Shown here: one piece after another, positions 32,726-42,182 of the stretch
Layout: every line of letters begins with the position of its first letter
How positions within the stretch are numbered: the stretch's first letter is position 1
Source: Antilocapra americana
Lineage: Eukaryota; Chordata; Mammalia; Artiodactyla; Antilocapridae
DNA: 64,000 nt
Direction of reading: 5' to 3'
Assembly (NCBI GenBank): GCA_007570785.1
Contig: ML662465.1
Location: 4,971,902-5,035,901, forward strand
Notes under the pieces: model-generated
What the model saw: the letters and a program-made list of their open reading frames with translations, nothing else
Told to the model about the DNA's origin: nothing
Databases searched by the model: none
Program-made: the position numbers and the translations under genes

Positions 32726-33363
32726 GATATAACTTGGCATAAATTACCCATACTGGATAGAGTCAAAGTAAATCAACAAGGGCCTCTCTTGGGTAGAGGA
32801 CAAGAAACGCAAGCAGATAGCTTTGGTGAGCTAGAACATACTTGGGTAGATGCCCACAGTCCCAGCTCTAGAAGAGGGGTGGTAAAGGAGTTTGTCTTGG
32901 GGTAACCATATGGCTGAGGAGGGCACTGTCCCCTCCATTCCATTTCCCCATCCACACCTGCAGTTAACTCTCACTCCACCCAAGGTATTCTAGACAAGTC
33001 TTTCCTTTGCAACCTGAAGAATCCAGCTAGCACTCAGGGATAAGTCACTGCATTCTAACTTTAGACCAAGCTTCAAGCCAAAGGAATAACTTAAAGGGGA
33101 AAAATTTCCAACAAAAGAAAGCCTTTCTAAAAGTCCTCAAAACACACAAAGAGAGATGTGCTCTACCAAATAAACCTAATAAAGCTGCTCCTGGCTGTAA
33201 AATGATCTCTGTAGCCCCCAATGCTGCCCCCAGACTTAATTCTATTGTACCCCATGAGGTTATCTGTCCACCAACCTGGCAGCCCTGTGCCCAACAGAAC
33301 TTGGTCCAGGAGATACAAATGACTGTGTGATTTTACTTACAGATTGAGTACCACCAAACACAG
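32726..33363. other. Unassigned stretch
   Basis: No gene or repeat is recognised. Confidence 0.4.
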
Positions 33364-33385
33364 ACACACACACACACACACACAC
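33364..33385 (+). repeat. (AC)n microsatellite
   Basis: About eleven uninterrupted AC units between gaccacc-type flank and tgcttcagcc. Likely length-polymorphic. Confidence 0.9.
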
Positions 33386-33409
33386 TGCTTCAGCCATGCT
33401 GAACTATCA

Positions 33410-33755
33410 GACACTCTCTACACGCACCAGGCTCTCCTTTCCACCAGCCTGAAATGTTCTTCCCCTAATCATTCTTTGCTTGGTTAACTTGATTATCAAT
33501 AAACATCACCTCTTCTTGGAAGGCCTCCCTAATCTATTCCCAAGATGTGAATAGATGTCCTCTTGTACACTTTCAGAATTGCCGGGGAGCATCTCAATCA
33601 TGGTATTTCTGCATTGTCTTGGAATGCTGATTTACGTCTCTCCCAGTTAGATGGTGAGCTCTCTGAAGGAAAGACTATTGTCCATTGTAACTGCAGCATA
33701 ACTCAATGAACATGTTGGATGAATATACAAATGAATGAATGAATACATTAACACA
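33410..33755 (+). mobile_element. L2 LINE 3' end, well preserved
   Basis: Motifs in order: tgaaatgttcttcccctaat, tcacctcttcttggaaggcc, tccctaatctattccc, atggtatttctgcattgtct, ccagttagatggtgagctct, ctgaaggaaagactattgtc and a final gaatgaatgaat. Confidence 0.88.
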
Positions 33756-34199
33756 TCACATCTCCAGTTGAAGCCCTTTCTTCCTGCCACGAAGTTCTTC
33801 ACTCAACTACTCACAAATTCTTGAGACCACAGGAAGAAAATCAAATAATCCCCAAAGCTCTAATTGGCAAATGAAAACAATAGCTAAAATGAAACATCAT
33901 TCCTAACAGGATAAAAAGCTCTCAGAAGCAAATTCTCAATTAATTCCAACAGCTCCTGAGTGTGATGCTCAGAGCTCTCTCCCAGCTTCAATAGGAGTGT
34001 GCCCAGTGCCGACTGGAGAGCAAGCTCCCCAGCTGAATCAGGCAGCCCCTGAGGAACGAGGGAAGGGAAGCCCCAGCCAGCAGCCAGCACATCCACCTTT
34101 TCAAGAGAAGCTAGAAACAGTCTATGGTTTCTGAACGTTGGCAACAAATCCAACTTTGGAAAGCAAACCCACCATGGATGGCTAGTTAGCTTCCTCTGG
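33756..34199. other. Unassigned stretch with one 128-codon frame
   Basis: A minus-strand ATG-initiated frame (34270 to 33884, 128 codons) begins inside a MIR and runs across sequence with no recognisable domain. It has a leucine-rich C-terminal third, but no promoter, splice site or poly(A) context. Most likely chance. Confidence 0.35.
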
Positions 34200-34645
34200 A
34201 GTAAATCATGGAGAGGGCTTAGTGGTGAAGGTTCAGGCTCTGGAGAATCGTGGTCATGGGACTCTGCCATTCACTGACTGAGTCCCTTCCACAAGCTGTT
34301 CAAGCCCTGTGCCCCAGGAAGTGTGTCAGTCACTCAGTCGTGTCCAACTCTTTGCAACCTCATGTAGCCTGTAGCCTGCCAGACTCCTCTGTCCATGGAA
34401 TTCTCCAGGCAAGAATACTGGAGTGGACAGCCCTCCCTTTCTCCAGGGGATCTTCCTGACCTAGGGATTGAATCCGGGTCTCCTGCATTGCACGCAGATT
34501 CTTTACCATCTGTGCTCCAAGGAAGCCAGGGGGATAATGGCGTCTCACAGGGCTGGTATGAAGATGAAATGGTATGAAATGCAATAAGGCACATCGAGGG
34601 CTCAGCGCAGTGCCCTGCATGTGGTAAGGAGTAAACAAATGCCCT
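34200..34645 (+). mobile_element. MIR SINE split by Bov-tA
   Basis: Left piece 34200-34318: ttcaggctctggagaatcgt, ctctgccattcactgactga. Right piece 34530-34645: gataatggcgtctcacaggg, ctggtatgaagatgaaatgg, agcgcagtgccctgcatgtg. It is continuous in MIR order across the SINE. Confidence 0.8.
34319..34528 (-). mobile_element. Bov-tA SINE inside MIR
   Basis: Runs from aagtgtgtcagtcactcagt through gggattgaatccgggtctcc to tgtgctccaaggaagcc. The body has tcatgtagcctgtagcctgc, a duplicated tagcctg unit. Confidence 0.93.
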
Positions 34646-35540
34646 CTCTCTACAGGCCAACTGGGAACCAAGATTTGCAGCCTCACCCAGTTGCTCTGAG
34701 ATTCCAAACCCTCAGCCCTCACTCCTAAACCTGCCAGCTCCAGCTGTATTGCATCCAAACGCTCCCCAAGCTCATGAGCTAGCTTCCCTCCGTCACCCAG
34801 ATCCGTGTGCAGGGCATTTCCATGGCAATAACCTGCTCCACAAAAGGTACAGTAAATATTTACTATTTTCTCACACATTTCCACTTATTTGGGTCTAACA
34901 ATCTAACTGGCATGCTCCACGGCTTTGGAAAATGACAATGGAGAAGCCAAGCCTCTGGGGGGAACTAAACGGAAGCGCCTGCTGCAGCAGGACAGCAGCC
35001 AGCCACGTGGCCGAGGAAGAGCATCACGTGGCCACAGATCCAGAGATTTCAGGAAGCCGGGCTTAGGGATACCTCCCAGAGTGGCTGAGCACCCTCCAGT
35101 CGCCCCATTTCCCAGCAGCAAATGCAGTAGGGAGTACGTGGCAAAGATTCTTCACACGCCCCCAGCCCTCTCTCTTCCTCTCCCCTCAGTGCCCCCAACA
35201 CCCACACACAAGCACAGGTCCTCTGAGAGAATGTTTCAGCCTTGTTCACACATACACAGAACGCAAGACCTACTCAGTTTTAACTGATAAATGCCCTAAA
35301 TGTGCAAGCATGTACACACACACACAATAATCAGCAGAACTACGCTGTGCCCACTCAGGAAGTGGGTTGGGGTGGGGGGGTGCTCCCTGGAATGAGGGGT
35401 CTTCTCTGCTCTGCTCGGGGCTTTTGAAATGTCAGCTGAGCCAGGGAAGAGGCTCTGATTCACATCCTGACTCACTCCCTTCTCTGCAGCAACACTGCAT
35501 CTCTGCAGGGAGGGCAACACACAGCTTTTTCATTCACTCT
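34646..35540. other. Unassigned unique stretch
   Basis: No repeat family is recognised here, so it is one of the better candidates for single-copy sequence. A minus-strand 174-codon frame (34360-34884) owes its C-terminal third to the neighbouring SINE and MIR. A + frame at 34925-35287 would need a TTG start. Two CACGTG E-boxes lie at 35004 and 35025. Confidence 0.4.
35004..35030. promoter_or_regulatory. Candidate paired E-boxes (CACGTG x2)
   Basis: CACGTGGCC occurs at 35004 and again at 35025. The two palindromes are 21 bp apart, about two helical turns, so both would face the same side of the DNA. bHLH factors of the USF, MYC/MAX and MITF/TFE groups bind this core. Whether the site is used is unknown. 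Confidence 0.3.
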
Positions 35541-35607
35541 CTCATTCAGGCATAAAACCTGTTTTCAGAAAAAAAAAAAAAAAAAGGCAAACTCATTCAG
35601 GCACAAA
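35541..35607 (+). repeat. A17 run between 16-bp direct repeats
   Basis: ctcattcaggcataaa (35541-35556) and ctcattcaggcacaaa (35592-35607) differ at one base. They flank acctgttttcag, seventeen A residues (35569-35585) and ggcaaa. This looks like a near-bodiless retrotransposition event with a TSD, though the six bases after the A-run are atypical. Confidence 0.6.
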
Positions 35608-35894
35608 CTCTGTGCCCAGCCTTGCACGGGTCCCTGAAGAGACAGACATGAAGACATGAATAAAATGTAGTCCCTGCCCTCAAGTTTCTCACTGTCTGGC
35701 AGACGGGAAACAAACAAGTCAGCACAAATCAAAGTGCTATCAGAGGGGAGACGAACCCAGAGCCATTCAGAAGACTGAAACATCTGACTATGAAAGTGTG
35801 ACAGGTCCACGTGGCGAAACGATTCATAAACAAAAAGGAAAGACATGCGACAGAGCAGGGGGATTGATCGTCAACACATAGCACAGGTGAGGGA
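35608..35894. other. Unassigned; ancient-repeat look
   Basis: aaatgtagtccctgccctca and tgtctggcagacgggaaaca resemble a mammal-wide dispersed repeat whose name I cannot give with confidence. Confidence 0.35.
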
Positions 35895-36135
35895 CTGGTC
35901 TCTACTGTATCTAAAGAGAGCTAGTATCCATCAGTAAGAAAAAGCCCACTAGAAACATGGACAAAGTAATATGAAGAGGGGATTCCCAGAGAAAGAAATA
36001 TGAGTGGGCAACAAGCACATGAAGCTATGACAAACTGCATGAATACCTGGGAAACGCAAATGAAAACAAGATACTTTTGCACCTGTTCAATTGGCAAAAA
36101 CGGAAAAGAACGGTTAAGTCCCAGTGTTGACATTC
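35895..36135 (+). mobile_element. LINE-1 (L1M/HAL1 type) fragment, sense
   Basis: gtatccatcagtaagaaaaa, gcaacaagcacatgaagcta, ctgggaaacgcaaatgaaaa and gttaagtcccagtgttga follow the order of late ORF2 in old L1. No open frame remains. Confidence 0.7.
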
Positions 36136-36475
36136 ATGTGAGTTGAATGAATGGTGAATGGATGAGTAAAGGTCCCGTCAAGCCCCTCACAGGTTGGGGG
36201 ATGGATATTCCATTTCTTTGGCTACTTCTCCCCCTCCTCCTGTGTGCTTTGCACATGACAGACACCAGGCAGTCCTCTGTGAATCCAGTGAAATGGGATA
36301 TTTTGCTACCTATCTCTAGCTGCAGAGCTTTCTTATTATTCAAATGCCCCTCCCCACTGCTCTTCTGGGATTGGGGATGATTCAAGGAGGCTAATGGATC
36401 TGGGAGCAGGAGCTGGAGACAAGGAAGAACACGGCTTTTTACCCAAGGACCAAAGTGTTCTTTTAATGATGGCCA
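36136..36475. other. Unassigned stretch
   Basis: No gene or repeat is recognised. Confidence 0.4.
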
Positions 36476-36498
36476 CCCCCCCCCCCCCCCCCCCCCCC
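36476..36498 (+). repeat. C23 homopolymer
   Basis: Twenty-three consecutive C residues, preceded by gatggcca and followed by gtcctcccc. Its complement is a G23 run capable of quadruplex formation. Length is likely unstable, and the exact count may be affected by sequencing error. Confidence 0.95.
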
Positions 36499-36784
36499 GT
36501 CCTCCCCAGAGGTGAATCAGGGTGTTCTGCATGTCTCTCATTCACAGGCAGAAATGGGGACCAGAAAAAAAGGGGAGGGGGCGTTGTGTGTGATTGTTCA
36601 CCGTGGAGAATAGGAAGGAAACAGACCAAGAGACAAAGCAGAGAGCAAGGAGACGCCTTTGCTCAAGAGAAACTGCAGGGAGGCCCCGCCCTGGAAGGCA
36701 GAGAAAAGCCTTAGAAATGGGAGTCCCAGGCCTGAGGAGCCTGCAGACACCAGGAGAGATCCCTTCTGTTCCACCCAGTAATGG
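36499..36784. other. Unassigned stretch
   Basis: Nothing is recognised. Confidence 0.35.
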
Positions 36785-37010
36785 AAATAGCCAGCATTAT
36801 CGTTTACTGTGTGCCGGGCACTGAGCTAATAATAAGACCTTCGGGCACCTTATCCCTACAGCCCACTGATGTTGGTACGCTCCACAGAGGAACTCAGAGA
36901 GGTTAATCAACTTGTTTGAGGCCACACAGCTTGTCAGTGGCAGCACTGGGATTTGAGCCTCGGTCTGTCCAACTCCAGAGCCCCCTTTTCTTAACCACAC
37001 TGCTTGGCTT
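36785..37010 (-). mobile_element. MIR SINE, near complete
   Basis: Reverse order: tttactgtgtgccgggcact, gagctaataataagacct, tgttggtacgctccacagag, gaactcagagaggttaatca, ggccacacagcttgtcagtg, ggatttgagcctcggtctgt and ttaaccacactgcttgg. Confidence 0.92.
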
Positions 37011-37494
37011 TTAGCTGGTCCAGTACTAGCAACTTGGGTCTCAAGCAGGAAGTCTTGCCCAACAATGAGTTAGGAATGCAAGGAGGTGTATCCACCAGAG
37101 GAAAAGCCAGGAGCACAACGAGGGGTTGGGGGGGTGGTATCTGGGCGGAAGCTGGGGCCTCCAGTAACCCACACATCTCAGAAGGGAGTCTGGAACCTGG
37201 GGTACTTCCGGGCTTAGGTGAGTGTGGGTGTGCCCACCACTCTCCCCACCCACATCTGTTTCCCCTAGAGGGATCAACAGGAAAAAAAAAAAACTTCACT
37301 TCAGAAGGGCTGAAGCCACCGTTGGCAGAAGTAGCAAGGAAGTGGGCAGCTGGGGGGACCACATCCGCTCCACAGCCAGGCTCCTTGGGACATAATGGGT
37401 GGTGGCGACAGTGGGAGAGGGAAGGGGTCTGGTCCCTCAGCCCAAGTGAAGAAGGAAAAAGGCTCTGAGTCCCATCCCAGGCTGAGATGCAACC
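37011..37494. other. Unassigned G-rich stretch
   Basis: G-rich on the + strand (gggttgggggggtggtatct). A 154-codon + frame at 37004-37468 requires a TTG start and has low-complexity G/S content. Treated as chance. Confidence 0.4.
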
Positions 37495-37685
37495 TGGAGT
37501 CAGGTTTAGCTGGACTCCTGTAGCTCTGACAGATCTCAGAGAGATCTGGTCCTAACTGTGAGACCCTGAGCAGCTGACTCAAGCTCTGTGGCTTCAGTTT
37601 CCCCATCAGTTAAACAGCGATGTGAACAGTCTATTCCCAGGGAGCAGAGTTAGGACTGTAGGTGGAGATACCCCTTAACACAGCT
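37495..37685 (+). mobile_element. MIR SINE fragment
   Basis: Motifs: ctggagtcaggtttagctgg, gtgagaccctgagcagctga, ggcttcagtttccccatcag and ttaaacagcgatgtgaac. Confidence 0.75.
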
Positions 37686-37724
37686 TGTACCTGCTGGCCC
37701 TGTGCTTACCAGACCACCTCCTCT

Positions 37725-37855
37725 GCAACCAAGTTAGACACTATGACAGCTTGTCTTCCCACTTCATTGCTCTGTCTCCAGCACCTACAACCACGCGTGG
37801 CACAGAGTATGCACTCAATAAATATCAGCTGAATCAATAAATACCAGGTGTGCAA
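37725..37855 (+). mobile_element. L2 LINE 3' end
   Basis: ttagacactatgacagcttg, ctctgtctccagcacctaca, gtggcacagagtatgcactc and aataaatatcagctgaatc form a clear L2 terminus. Confidence 0.82.
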
Positions 37856-38454
37856 AAATATTTGTTGAAGAAAACTACAGGAGATGTAAGAAGGAATGAA
37901 AGGAGATAAAGAAAAAGAGGAGAAGGCAGGAGAATGAGCCCTCAAGAAAATTTCTAGCCCATGGGAAACAGTGGAGGTTGACCAGTTAGCCAAACCACTT
38001 CTTTTGGAGTTCTCTTCTCAAGAATATTAGATGTTTTATCATAGCAAAGGGTATGGCTGATTAGTAGGTGACAACCAAGCTTACTTTCTCACCAGTCTCT
38101 GAGCAAAGACTTCCTTTCCACTTCTGTTCTAAGAAAGCCCCAGAAGACCGTTCTTTCTTTCCCCTCTGACTTTCAATCTCATTCTCAGCCCCCAGCATCC
38201 ACCCATAGACTCTGGAAGAGTATGATCATCTAACGTTCGCAGAGTGCAGAGTGCATAGCTCCAGGCCAAAGTCAAGTGTATATGCCTGAATCTCTGTCAC
38301 TAGAACGGCTGGCTCTATTACGACAACTCCTTGGGTAGTCACCGAAAACCCAATAGATGTGACCAGGCCTGGATCTGAGGAAGCCCATACTATTTACAGG
38401 TGATCTGCAAAGGCCTTTCCACATCCACAAATCTCTTACAGAAGATAGGTGGTG
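37856..38454. other. Unassigned stretch
   Basis: No gene or repeat is recognised. 37870-37930 is purine rich. Confidence 0.4.
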
Positions 38455-38585
38455 GTTTAAAATATGCACTTTGGGGCCAGGTGATTGGACTCAAATCCTG
38501 GTTCCTCCACTTACCAGCCATGTGACCTTGGGCAAGTTAGTTCACCTCTTCAGTTGTAAGAAGAGAGTTATTACCATATATTACC

Positions 38586-38797
38586 ATGCTGTTGTTTAAT
38601 CACTAAGTCATGTCCGACTCTGTAACCCCATAAACTGTAGCCCAGCAGGCTCCAGAAATCCATGGGATTTCCCAGGCAAGAGTACTAGAGTGGGTTGAAG
38701 TTGTCTTCTCCAGAGGATCTTCCCATCTCAGGGATCTAACCCACATCTCTTGCATTGGCAGGCAGATTCTTTACCACTGAGCCACCAAGGAAGCCCT
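38586..38797 (-). mobile_element. Bov-tA SINE, first of three in a row
   Basis: gttgtttaatcactaagtca through gggatctaacccacatctct to ctgagccaccaaggaagccc. It is full length and has an altered tail-side body (caggctccagaaatccatgg). Confidence 0.92.
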
Positions 38798-38930
38798 TGC
38801 AGGTAAGAATACTGGAATGAATTCCCCTCCTCCAGAGGATCTTCCTACCCAGAGTTAGAACCTGAGTCTCTTATGTCTCCTGCACTGGCAGGTGGATTCT
38901 TTACCACTAGCAAGACCTTGGAAGCTTAGT
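38798..38930 (-). mobile_element. Partial Bov-tA, second of three
   Basis: Starts abruptly at ttgcaggtaagaatactgga, in the middle of the body complement, and ends at the head complement accactagcaagaccttgga. The missing distal body suggests a partial duplication or recombination product, not an independent insertion. Confidence 0.85.
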
Positions 38931-38937
38931 TATATTA

Positions 38938-39135
38938 TCATAAAAGTGAAAGTCACTCAGTCATCTCCAACTCTTTGCGACCCCATGGACTATACAGCCC
39001 ATGGAATTCACCAGGCCAGAATACTGGAGTGGGCAGCCTTTCCCTTCTCCATGGGATCCTCCCTACCCAGGGATCAAACCTAGGTCTCCCGCATTGCAGG
39101 CAGATTCTTTACCAGTTGAGCCACCAGGGAGGGAA
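38938..39135 (-). mobile_element. Bov-tA SINE, third of three
   Basis: ataaaagtgaaagtcactca through gggatcaaacctaggtctcc to gagccaccagggaggga. Flanking ttatatta copies (38930-38937 and 39141-39148) fit a TSD, implying that this copy inserted on its own. Confidence 0.9.
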
Positions 39136-39189
39136 GATTATTATATTAATACCTCACTGGGCTACCAGTGAGACAATGCATGTTAGAGT

Positions 39190-39720
39190 GCTCTCAACAG
39201 CTAAGATTCTTATTTACAAACAACAGAAACCCACTCTAACCAGTGTAGGCAGAAAGGCTTAATCTCTGGGAGGCAAACAGAATCTGCCTGGAGGCCTCAC
39301 AGCCCAGAGGAGCATCCAAACCACAGCACAGAAGCCATCCTGAGAGGAGTCACTGCCGCCACCCTAGAATCTACCCCACTGACACTGAATATCCAACATC
39401 CATGTGCCACTCATCCTGCCAGAAGCCTTTCCACAGCTGCCTGCCTGGTCTGGACATACCTACCACCTCTCTCCAGAATGGATCTCCAGTGACTGCTTAT
39501 TCTCATCACCAGAAGCTGATTCAAAGCCCAACCAAGATGCAACCAATTGGCAGACCCCAGGTCATGTGTCTCTGCTCTAGCTGCAAGGGGGCGCTGGGAA
39601 AGTGGGTTTCTGAATTCCACATTCAGAGGGCAGGGATTTATAAGGCTGGGAATCTCCCAACATAAAAATGATGCTCCAGAGTCCAGAAAACATGACAATT
39701 GTCCCCTGTTAGTTTATGGC
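39190..39720. other. Unassigned ancient-repeat-like stretch
   Basis: aacaacagaaacccactcta, ccagtgtaggcagaaaggct and, further on, gctgcaagggggcgctggga and aaagtgggtttctgaattcc recur in my memory as a dispersed mammalian element, but I cannot name it. A short L2/MIR-like tail (acagcacctggcacatatac) closes it at about 39720-39755. Confidence 0.35.
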
Positions 39721-40029
39721 ACAGCACCTGGCACATATACACTCAATAATTAGTAGCCATTCCCTGGAAATGTGGTTTAGGCCCCAAAGCAAGGAGATTC
39801 CTGTGCTATAACATTTCCCCTTTACCTCCCGGCCTACCTGTCATCTTTCCAAAAAGTCTGGATTAAATCCTTACCCTTCCTCCTGCCAAGCCCTAACTGA
39901 ACGCCTCTAAATGCCTTTGGAGACCCTACTGGAAACTCAGAGCCCAGAAATGGAGTCCAGTTCTCCTTATGACTTGGAGGCAGAATGCACCAACCAGTTG
40001 CAATCACAGATTCACAAAACTTCAGAAGC
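39721..40029. other. Unassigned stretch
   Basis: Nothing is recognised beyond the short tail just described. Confidence 0.35.
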
Positions 40030-40200
40030 CCTGATTGGTAGGTCACTTTGTCCTACTATCTTATTTTGAAAATTTAGAAATTAAATCCTTTAAAAAAAAA
40101 AGAAGAAGAAGAAATTAAATCCTAAAGAAGAGATGGGATTTGGCAAATATTGCACAGCAAAGCCCTGGCAGAACCAACACTAAGCTCAAGGAAAATGAAA
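40030..40200 (-). mobile_element. Probable MIR, with a tail-only insertion
   Basis: cttattttgaaaatttagaa and gagatgggatttggcaaata, followed by gcacagcaaagccctggcag, fit a diverged reverse MIR. A 34-bp interruption lies at 40090-40123. Confidence 0.55.
40076..40123 (+). repeat. Tail-only insertion with perfect 14-bp TSD
   Basis: agaaattaaatcct occurs at 40076-40089 and at 40110-40123 without mismatch. Between the copies lie only tt, ten A residues and gaagaaga (40090-40109). This is the signature of target-primed insertion of an A-rich tail with no element body. Confidence 0.7.
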
Positions 40201-40401
40201 AAGGGAGGAAACCAGATTCCCCACAGCAAGCTGGTGCTGCAGCACCGAAGATACCCGGGAAGGCTGAGCAGAGGGCTGCTCAAAGGAACCAGGATCCCAC
40301 CCTGTAAAGAGTAATCTTGGAGGTCCTGGGGAGAGACAGCAGAGAATTTTAGCTGCAGGACACCAGAACGCTGTGTCAGGGTGTCCCAGCCCCGGGCGAC
40401 T

Positions 40402-40487
40402 CAAGGTGTGAGCTTCAGTCGTGTCTGACTCTGAGACCCTGTGGACTGTAGCCCGCCAGGCTCCTCTATCCATGCGATTCTACACCA
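40402..40487 (-). mobile_element. Bov-A SINE fragment
   Basis: gtgagcttcagtcgtgtctg, gtggactgtagcccgccagg, ctcctctatccatgcgattc. The tRNA head and half of the body are absent. Confidence 0.88.
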
Positions 40488-40494
40488 TCTGAAA

Positions 40495-40612
40495 TCCTGT
40501 TTGAAATGCTGAATCTCAGGCCCCCACCCCAGACCTGCTAAATCAGAATTTGCATCTTAACTAGATCCCCAGGTGACCCAAATGTATATTAAAGTTTGAC
40601 AAAGCCTGAAGA
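40495..40612 (+). mobile_element. hAT-Charlie MER3/MER20-like fragment
   Basis: gaatctcaggcccccacccc, agacctgctaaatcagaatt, tgcatcttaactagatcccc and aggtgacccaaatgtatatt, then aaagtttgacaaagc, show the second half of an element with imperfect inverted symmetry. Confidence 0.65.
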
Positions 40613-40639
40613 GGAATTCAAGTAGAAAAATTCTGCTGA

Positions 40640-40810
40640 AAATCAGCATTTATGTGAATCTGTTGATATTATGTGGCAGGCATGATACTAAGTGCTTTAT
40701 ATACTTATCACATTTAATCCTCTTAACAAGGCTTTGAAGTAGACAGTCAGTTTCCCCCTTCTACAGATGAGGAAACTGAGGGTTAGACAGGAGATATAAC
40801 TCACCCTTTA
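40640..40810 (-). mobile_element. MIR SINE fragment
   Basis: Reverse order: tatgtggcaggcatgatact, aagtgctttatatacttatc, acatttaatcctcttaacaa, ccttctacagatgaggaaac and tgagggttagacaggag. Confidence 0.88.
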
Positions 40811-41004
40811 CCACTACGTCCGCCTGGTAACCCAGGCAACTCTCTGTGCATTCTTTGGTCACCTCTTTAGCAAAGCCATCCCTAAACAAAGCTTCTCTCC
40901 AATACTGTGTTGGCAGAATTAGCCATCCCTGTTCGTCTCTAATATCCAAAGGCACCCTATGAAACTCATCCTGTGACCTTAAGCTTGAGTCTTGATGGCG
41001 CAGT

Positions 41005-41175
41005 GAGGTGAGTAAAGAGGACACAGGCCTTAGAATCCACTCTGTTGCTGGTTACAGTAGCAGATGCATTATTTAACCTCTCTGGGCCTAGGATACCCCT
41101 TCTGTAAGAGCGGGAGGGAAATTCCAGACTCCAGAGTTATTGCAGGGATGAACTGAGAGGGCGTATGCCATGCAC
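41005..41175 (+). mobile_element. MIR SINE fragment
   Basis: Motifs: acaggccttagaatccactc, tgttgctggttacagtagca, tttaacctctctgggcctag and tattgcagggatgaactgag. Confidence 0.7.
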
Positions 41176-41350
41176 ACAAAGCTGTGCTGGGAGGGAGCAG
41201 TGTGAGCTTCTGACTGCTGTTCATGTTGCCCCATTGGTACGCTCTCCTCTAGGGGTGTGCTGGAGCCAGCTTGTGCATCGCTTCTCAATTCTCTGTTCAG
41301 ACACATCACATGAAACTGACCAGGACGGGATATGTACACCCTGGAACTGG

Positions 41351-41575
41351 CAATCAGCAGGTGGCTCAAGTGGTAAAGAATCTGCCTGCCGATGCAGGAT
41401 CTCCTGCCTCAATCCCAGGGTCAGGAAGATGACGCTTCAGTTCCTGGGTTAGGAAGATCCCCTGAAGGAGGAAATGGAAACCCACTGCAGTATTCTTGCC
41501 TGGAAAATTCCATGGACAGAAGAGCCTGGCGGGCCATGGAGGTCACAAAGAGTCTTATACAACTGGGCACACACA
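41351..41575 (+). mobile_element. Bov-tA SINE with internal 28-bp duplication
   Basis: Head caatcagcaggtggctcaag, body to cacaaagagtcttatacaac. The B-box-adjacent segment occurs twice with period 28: tcaatcccagggtcaggaag at 41409 and tcagttcctgggttaggaag at 41437. Confidence 0.9.
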
Positions 41576-42182
41576 AATCTTACATACCAGGGATGCGTTT
41601 TTGCTTTTGCTTTTTAACCAGAGAGCCAATTACTGAACATTTATCAGGTGCCATTGCTTCCTCCATCTCTCACTGATCTCCAGGCCAGTAGGCCCTCCCA
41701 GCATTAAAATTCTACAGCTCCTGGTCTGTGACTTCCAGGAAGCCAAGCGATCATTCAACAAACCCTTCACTTACTCATCCAACCAATAATTACTGGGCAC
41801 CTATTATGCGCAGGCCCAGCCTGAGGGTTGCAGATGCCCTGCCATCTGTCAGCCATCAGATCAGAAGATGGATTTTCACAGCTGTGACAAGCTGGGGGGA
41901 GGAAATTAATAATCATTCCCAAAGGTGGCGGGGGAAGGATCATACACACCATTTCCGCATCATCCCCCACCAGTGGTAAATTACTTCCTGACAAGAGGAT
42001 AACCCTCCCCCGGACTCACCCACACTCACCACACACAGCAGGAATTGAGTGAAATAAAGAAAGACTTAGCCTTTCATGTTCCCACAGCCAGAATTGTCAA
42101 GCTGCCCCCAAGGTGCCTGAAAAGTCCAAAAACTTGGATCTTTGGTCACAGAAATGAGGGAGCTGGTGCCCCGTGCTGCTCA
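41576..42182. other. Unassigned stretch
   Basis: 41755-41840 (atcattcaacaaacccttca, ttactgggcacctattatgc) resembles an unnamed mammal-wide repeat. Nothing else is recognised. Confidence 0.35.

Larger units (their letters stand above)
38455..39185 (+). mobile_element. MIR SINE carrying three Bov-tA copies
   Basis: Left piece 38455-38585: ctttggggccaggtgattgg, tccacttaccagccatgtga, ccttgggcaagttagttcac. Right piece 39140-39185: tattaatacctcactgggct, agtgagacaatgcatg. About 555 bp of SINE sequence separates them. Confidence 0.82.

Noticed and set aside
33884..34270. 128-codon ATG-initiated minus frame with a leucine-rich end
   Set aside because: It begins inside a MIR and shows no domain, splice or polyadenylation context. 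Length is within chance expectation.
34360..34884. 174-codon minus-strand open frame
   Set aside because: The C-terminal part translates Bov-tA and the middle translates MIR. The N-terminal part has no recognisable domain and no gene context.
37004..37468. 154-codon + strand frame
   Set aside because: Requires a TTG start, is low complexity, and lies in G-rich DNA without domain similarity.
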